The position numbers were made by a program, and so were the translations under genes. 64,000 nt of DNA from Actinomadura pelletieri DSM 43383 (GTDB lineage Bacteria > Actinomycetota > Actinomycetes > Streptosporangiales > Streptosporangiaceae), in contig NZ_RBWU01000003.1 of NCBI RefSeq assembly GCF_003634705.1, positions 1 to 64,000 of the forward strand, given 5' to 3'. The notes under the pieces were generated by a model. It was given only the letters and a program-made list of their open reading frames with translations, was not told where the DNA came from and did no database searches. This document shows, piece after piece, positions 62,087-64,000 of the stretch. How positions within the stretch are numbered: the stretch's first letter is position 1; every line of letters starts with the position of its first letter.

Positions 62087-64000
62087 CTAGAGTTCGGCCA
62101 TCGCCTTGCGAATGCGTTTGTCGGAGACGGGGTAGCGCGTCCCGAGTTGCTGGGCGAACAGGCTCACCCGCAACTCCTCCAGCATCCAGCGGATCCGCTG
62201 CGCGGGCTCGTCCTCGCGGCGCGACGGATGCAGGCGCCGCAGCGTCTGCTGGTACTCCTCGGTCAGGGCGTCGACCTGGTGGGTGAGCATCCGGTCGCGT
62301 CCCGGGTTCTCGGGGAGCTTGTCGAGCCTGATCTGTAGAGCACGCAGGTAGCGGGGAAGGTCGGTCAGCCGCGCCCACCCGGTCGCCGTGACGAAACCGG
62401 GGTGGATGAGCGCGGCGAGCCGCCCCCGGACGTCGGTCAACGCCGGGACGAGCGTGAGGCTCGTGGTACCGCGCAGCCGCCGGTCCACCTCGTGCGCCTC
62501 GGCGAGGACGCGTTCGACCACGGCGACGATCTCGGCGGTCGCGTCGTGCAGGTCGGCCCGGACGCGGTCGTACAGGGCGCGGAAGGCGTCCCCGTCCCAG
62601 GCGGGGCCACCGGACTCGGCGATGAGCCGGTCCGCGGCGGCGGTGACACAGTCGTCGAACAGGGCGGGGACGGAGCCGTGCGGGTTGTGACTGAGCGCGA
62701 GTTTGCCCTGGTTGGTGAGGCGGCTCTGGATGAGTTTCACCGGGGACGGGGCGTTCAGCAGGATCAGGCGCCGGGTGCCGAGCCACATCGCGCGGGCCTG
62801 CTCGGCCTCCGTCTCGTACATGCGGACGGAGACGCTGTCGCCGTCGTCGGTGAGCGCCGGATACGCCTTGACGTCGTAACCGGACCGGGTGCTCTCGTAG
62901 GTGCGGGGCAGCGCGCCGATCGTCCAGTCGGTGAGGCCGGAGCATTCGATGGTGGACGCCGCCTCCGACAGCGTTCCGCGTACCTTGCCCGCGAGGCGGC
63001 GCTTCAACTCGTCGAGGTCGGTGCCCTCGCCGAGGGCGCGGCCCTTCTCGTCGACGACGCGGAACGTGATGCGCAGGTGGGCGGGCAACCGGGACAGGTC
63101 CCACGCCTCCCGCGCCACCGCGACGCCCGACATGGCGGTCAGCTCACGTTCCAGGGCGTCCAGCAGCGGCTCGGTGCGGGGCGCGACACGGTCGAGGACC
63201 TTGCGGGCGTAGTCGGGCGCGGGGACGAAGTTGACGCGCAACTGTTTCGGCAGTGACCGGATCAGCTCGGTGACCAGTTCGGCGCGCAGCCCCGGAACCT
63301 GCCATTCGAACCCGTCCCGCCGGACCTGGTTGAGGATCTGCACCGGGACGTGCACGGTCACGCCGTCGGCGTCGGTCCCCGGTTCGAACTGGTAGGTGAG
63401 GCGCAGCCGCAGCGGGCCCTGCTTCCACAGGTCCGGGTAGTCGGACTCGCTGACGTTGCCCGCCGTCTCGTTGATGAGCATCGACTTCTCGAACCCGAGC
63501 AGGTCGGGGTCGGCGTGCCGGGCCTTCTTCCACCAGGCGTCGAAGTGCCGTCCGGAGACGACGTCCTCGGGGACGCGTTCGTCGTAGAAGTCGAAGAGGG
63601 TCTCGTCGTCGACGAGGATGTCGCGGCGGCGGGCGCGGTGCTCCAGTTCCTCGACCTCGTCCAGCAGCGCGCGGTTCTCGTGGAAGAAGCGGTGGTGGGT
63701 GTCCCAGTCGCCCTCGACGAGCGCGTGCCGGATGAACAGCTCGCGGGCCAGCACCGGGTCGATGCCGCCGTAGTTGACGCGACGGTCCGCGACGATCGGC
63801 ACCCCGTACAGGGTGACCTTCTCGTGCGCCATGACCGCGGCCTGCTTCTTCGACCAGTGCGGTTCGCTGTGGTTGCGTTTGACGAGGTGCCCGGCGAGCG
63901 GCTCGATCCACTCGGGTTCGATCTTGGCGTTGACGCGTCCCCACAGCCGGGACGTCTCGACCAGTTCCGCCGACATCACCCAGCGCGGCGGCTTCTTGAA
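62087..64000 (-). CDS. hrpA: HrpA-type ATP-dependent helicase, C-terminal part
   Basis: The last 638 codons of a gene that runs off the right edge. The visible part is the HrpA C-terminal region (DUF3418 and neighbouring domains), with WVMSAELVETSRLWGR, HWSKKQAAVMAHEKVTLYG, the WWKKAR stretch and the final EELRVSLFAQQLGTRYPVSDKRI, all typical of actinobacterial HrpA DEAH-box RNA helicases (about 1300 residues). The motor motifs lie outside the window. HrpA rescues stalled ribosomes or remodels RNA. The stop is at 62087, 78 bases from the divergent-looking coiled-coil gene's upstream region on the same strand. Confidence 0.93.
   Translation of the reverse strand, partial: FKKPPRWVMSAELVETSRLWGRVNAKIEPEWIEPLAGHLVKRNHSEPHWSKKQAAVMAHEKVTLYGVPIVADRRVNYGGIDPVLARELFIRHALVEGDWDTHHRFFHENRALLDEVEELEHRARRRDILVDDETLFDFYDERVPEDVVSGRHFDAWWKKARHADPDLLGFEKSMLINETAGNVSESDYPDLWKQGPLRLRLTYQFEPGTDADGVTVHVPVQILNQVRRDGFEWQVPGLRAELVTELIRSLPKQLRVNFVPAPDYARKVLDRVAPRTEPLLDALERELTAMSGVAVAREAWDLSRLPAHLRITFRVVDEKGRALGEGTDLDELKRRLAGKVRGTLSEAASTIECSGLTDWTIGALPRTYESTRSGYDVKAYPALTDDGDSVSVRMYETEAEQARAMWLGTRRLILLNAPSPVKLIQSRLTNQGKLALSHNPHGSVPALFDDCVTAAADRLIAESGGPAWDGDAFRALYDRVRADLHDATAEIVAVVERVLAEAHEVDRRLRGTTSLTLVPALTDVRGRLAALIHPGFVTATGWARLTDLPRYLRALQIRLDKLPENPGRDRMLTHQVDALTEEYQQTLRRLHPSRREDEPAQRIRWMLEELRVSLFAQQLGTRYPVSDKRIRKAMAEL

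Noticed and set aside
1..64000. Insertion sequences, integrases, prophage genes and tRNA genes
   Set aside because: No transposase DDE pattern, tyrosine or serine recombinase, phage structural gene or tRNA cloverleaf with a GTTCRA loop was found by eye on either strand.

Overview
This is a high-GC actinomycete chromosome window. It carries the 5' end of a 16S rRNA gene with an actinobacterial leader, a class II DAHP synthase, a mycothiol-type LmbE deacetylase, F420-type oxidoreductases, a DUF5753 XRE regulator, many GTG and TTG starts and several leaderless starts. The style (tandem-HAMP kinase, PP2C/anti-sigma modules, many small regulators, noncoding repeat islands) fits the Streptosporangiales (Actinomadura-like), but genus is an inference. 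No insertion sequence, integrase, tRNA or CRISPR array was seen.

Layout. 1-350: start of an rRNA operon read leftwards, with its promoter. 0.7-4.7 kb: RlmA-type rRNA methyltransferase, thioredoxin, a primary-like sigma factor and aroG. 5.5-13.9 kb: a signalling block in which a leftward set (SpoIIE-type phosphatase, STAS antagonist, RsbW-like kinase) faces a rightward 1409-residue hybrid kinase with seven HAMP units and a separate response regulator. 14.3-24.3 kb: gltX and single metabolic, regulatory and resistance-like genes (DinB-like protein, AraC, O-methyltransferase, secreted HNH nuclease, HAD, LmbE, GNAT, VOC, phosphotransferase, LLM oxidoreductase). 24.7-28.2 kb: SDR, benzoylformate-decarboxylase-like enzyme and IclR regulator, a small catabolic cluster. 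28.2-34.7 kb: an RlpA-like secreted protein, a 1.4-kb gene-poor stretch with an orphan promoter and terminator, and several little-known genes.

35-46 kb is the oddest accessory part. It holds two paralogous proteins of unknown function, a three-module winged-helix protein, a membrane protein, a broken aldo/keto reductase and an intact one, a Ser/Thr kinase and citrate synthase. Three of these genes (both paralogues and the winged-helix protein) share the same promoter-proximal element, an 11-bp perfect GTTATCCACAG box followed at fixed spacing by a -10-like hexamer. This points to a small co-regulated set.

46-54 kb: a double MazG-like protein, an alpha/beta hydrolase, an HPF-like protein, an XRE regulator, a 0.9-kb array of 164-172-bp tandem repeats, a Ddn-like protein, a degenerate kinase-fold protein, a 3-hydroxyisobutyrate-dehydrogenase-like enzyme and a methyltransferase. 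54.2-59.6 kb: a tightly packed cassette encoding an accessory protein, a Cas4/Dna2-type iron-sulphur nuclease, a 490-residue unknown protein and an SF1 helicase, followed by a zinc-ribbon protein. Together these look like a Dna2 nuclease-helicase split over several genes. The window closes with a hotdog-fold protein, a long coiled-coil protein and the C-terminal two thirds or less of an HrpA-type helicase running off the right edge.
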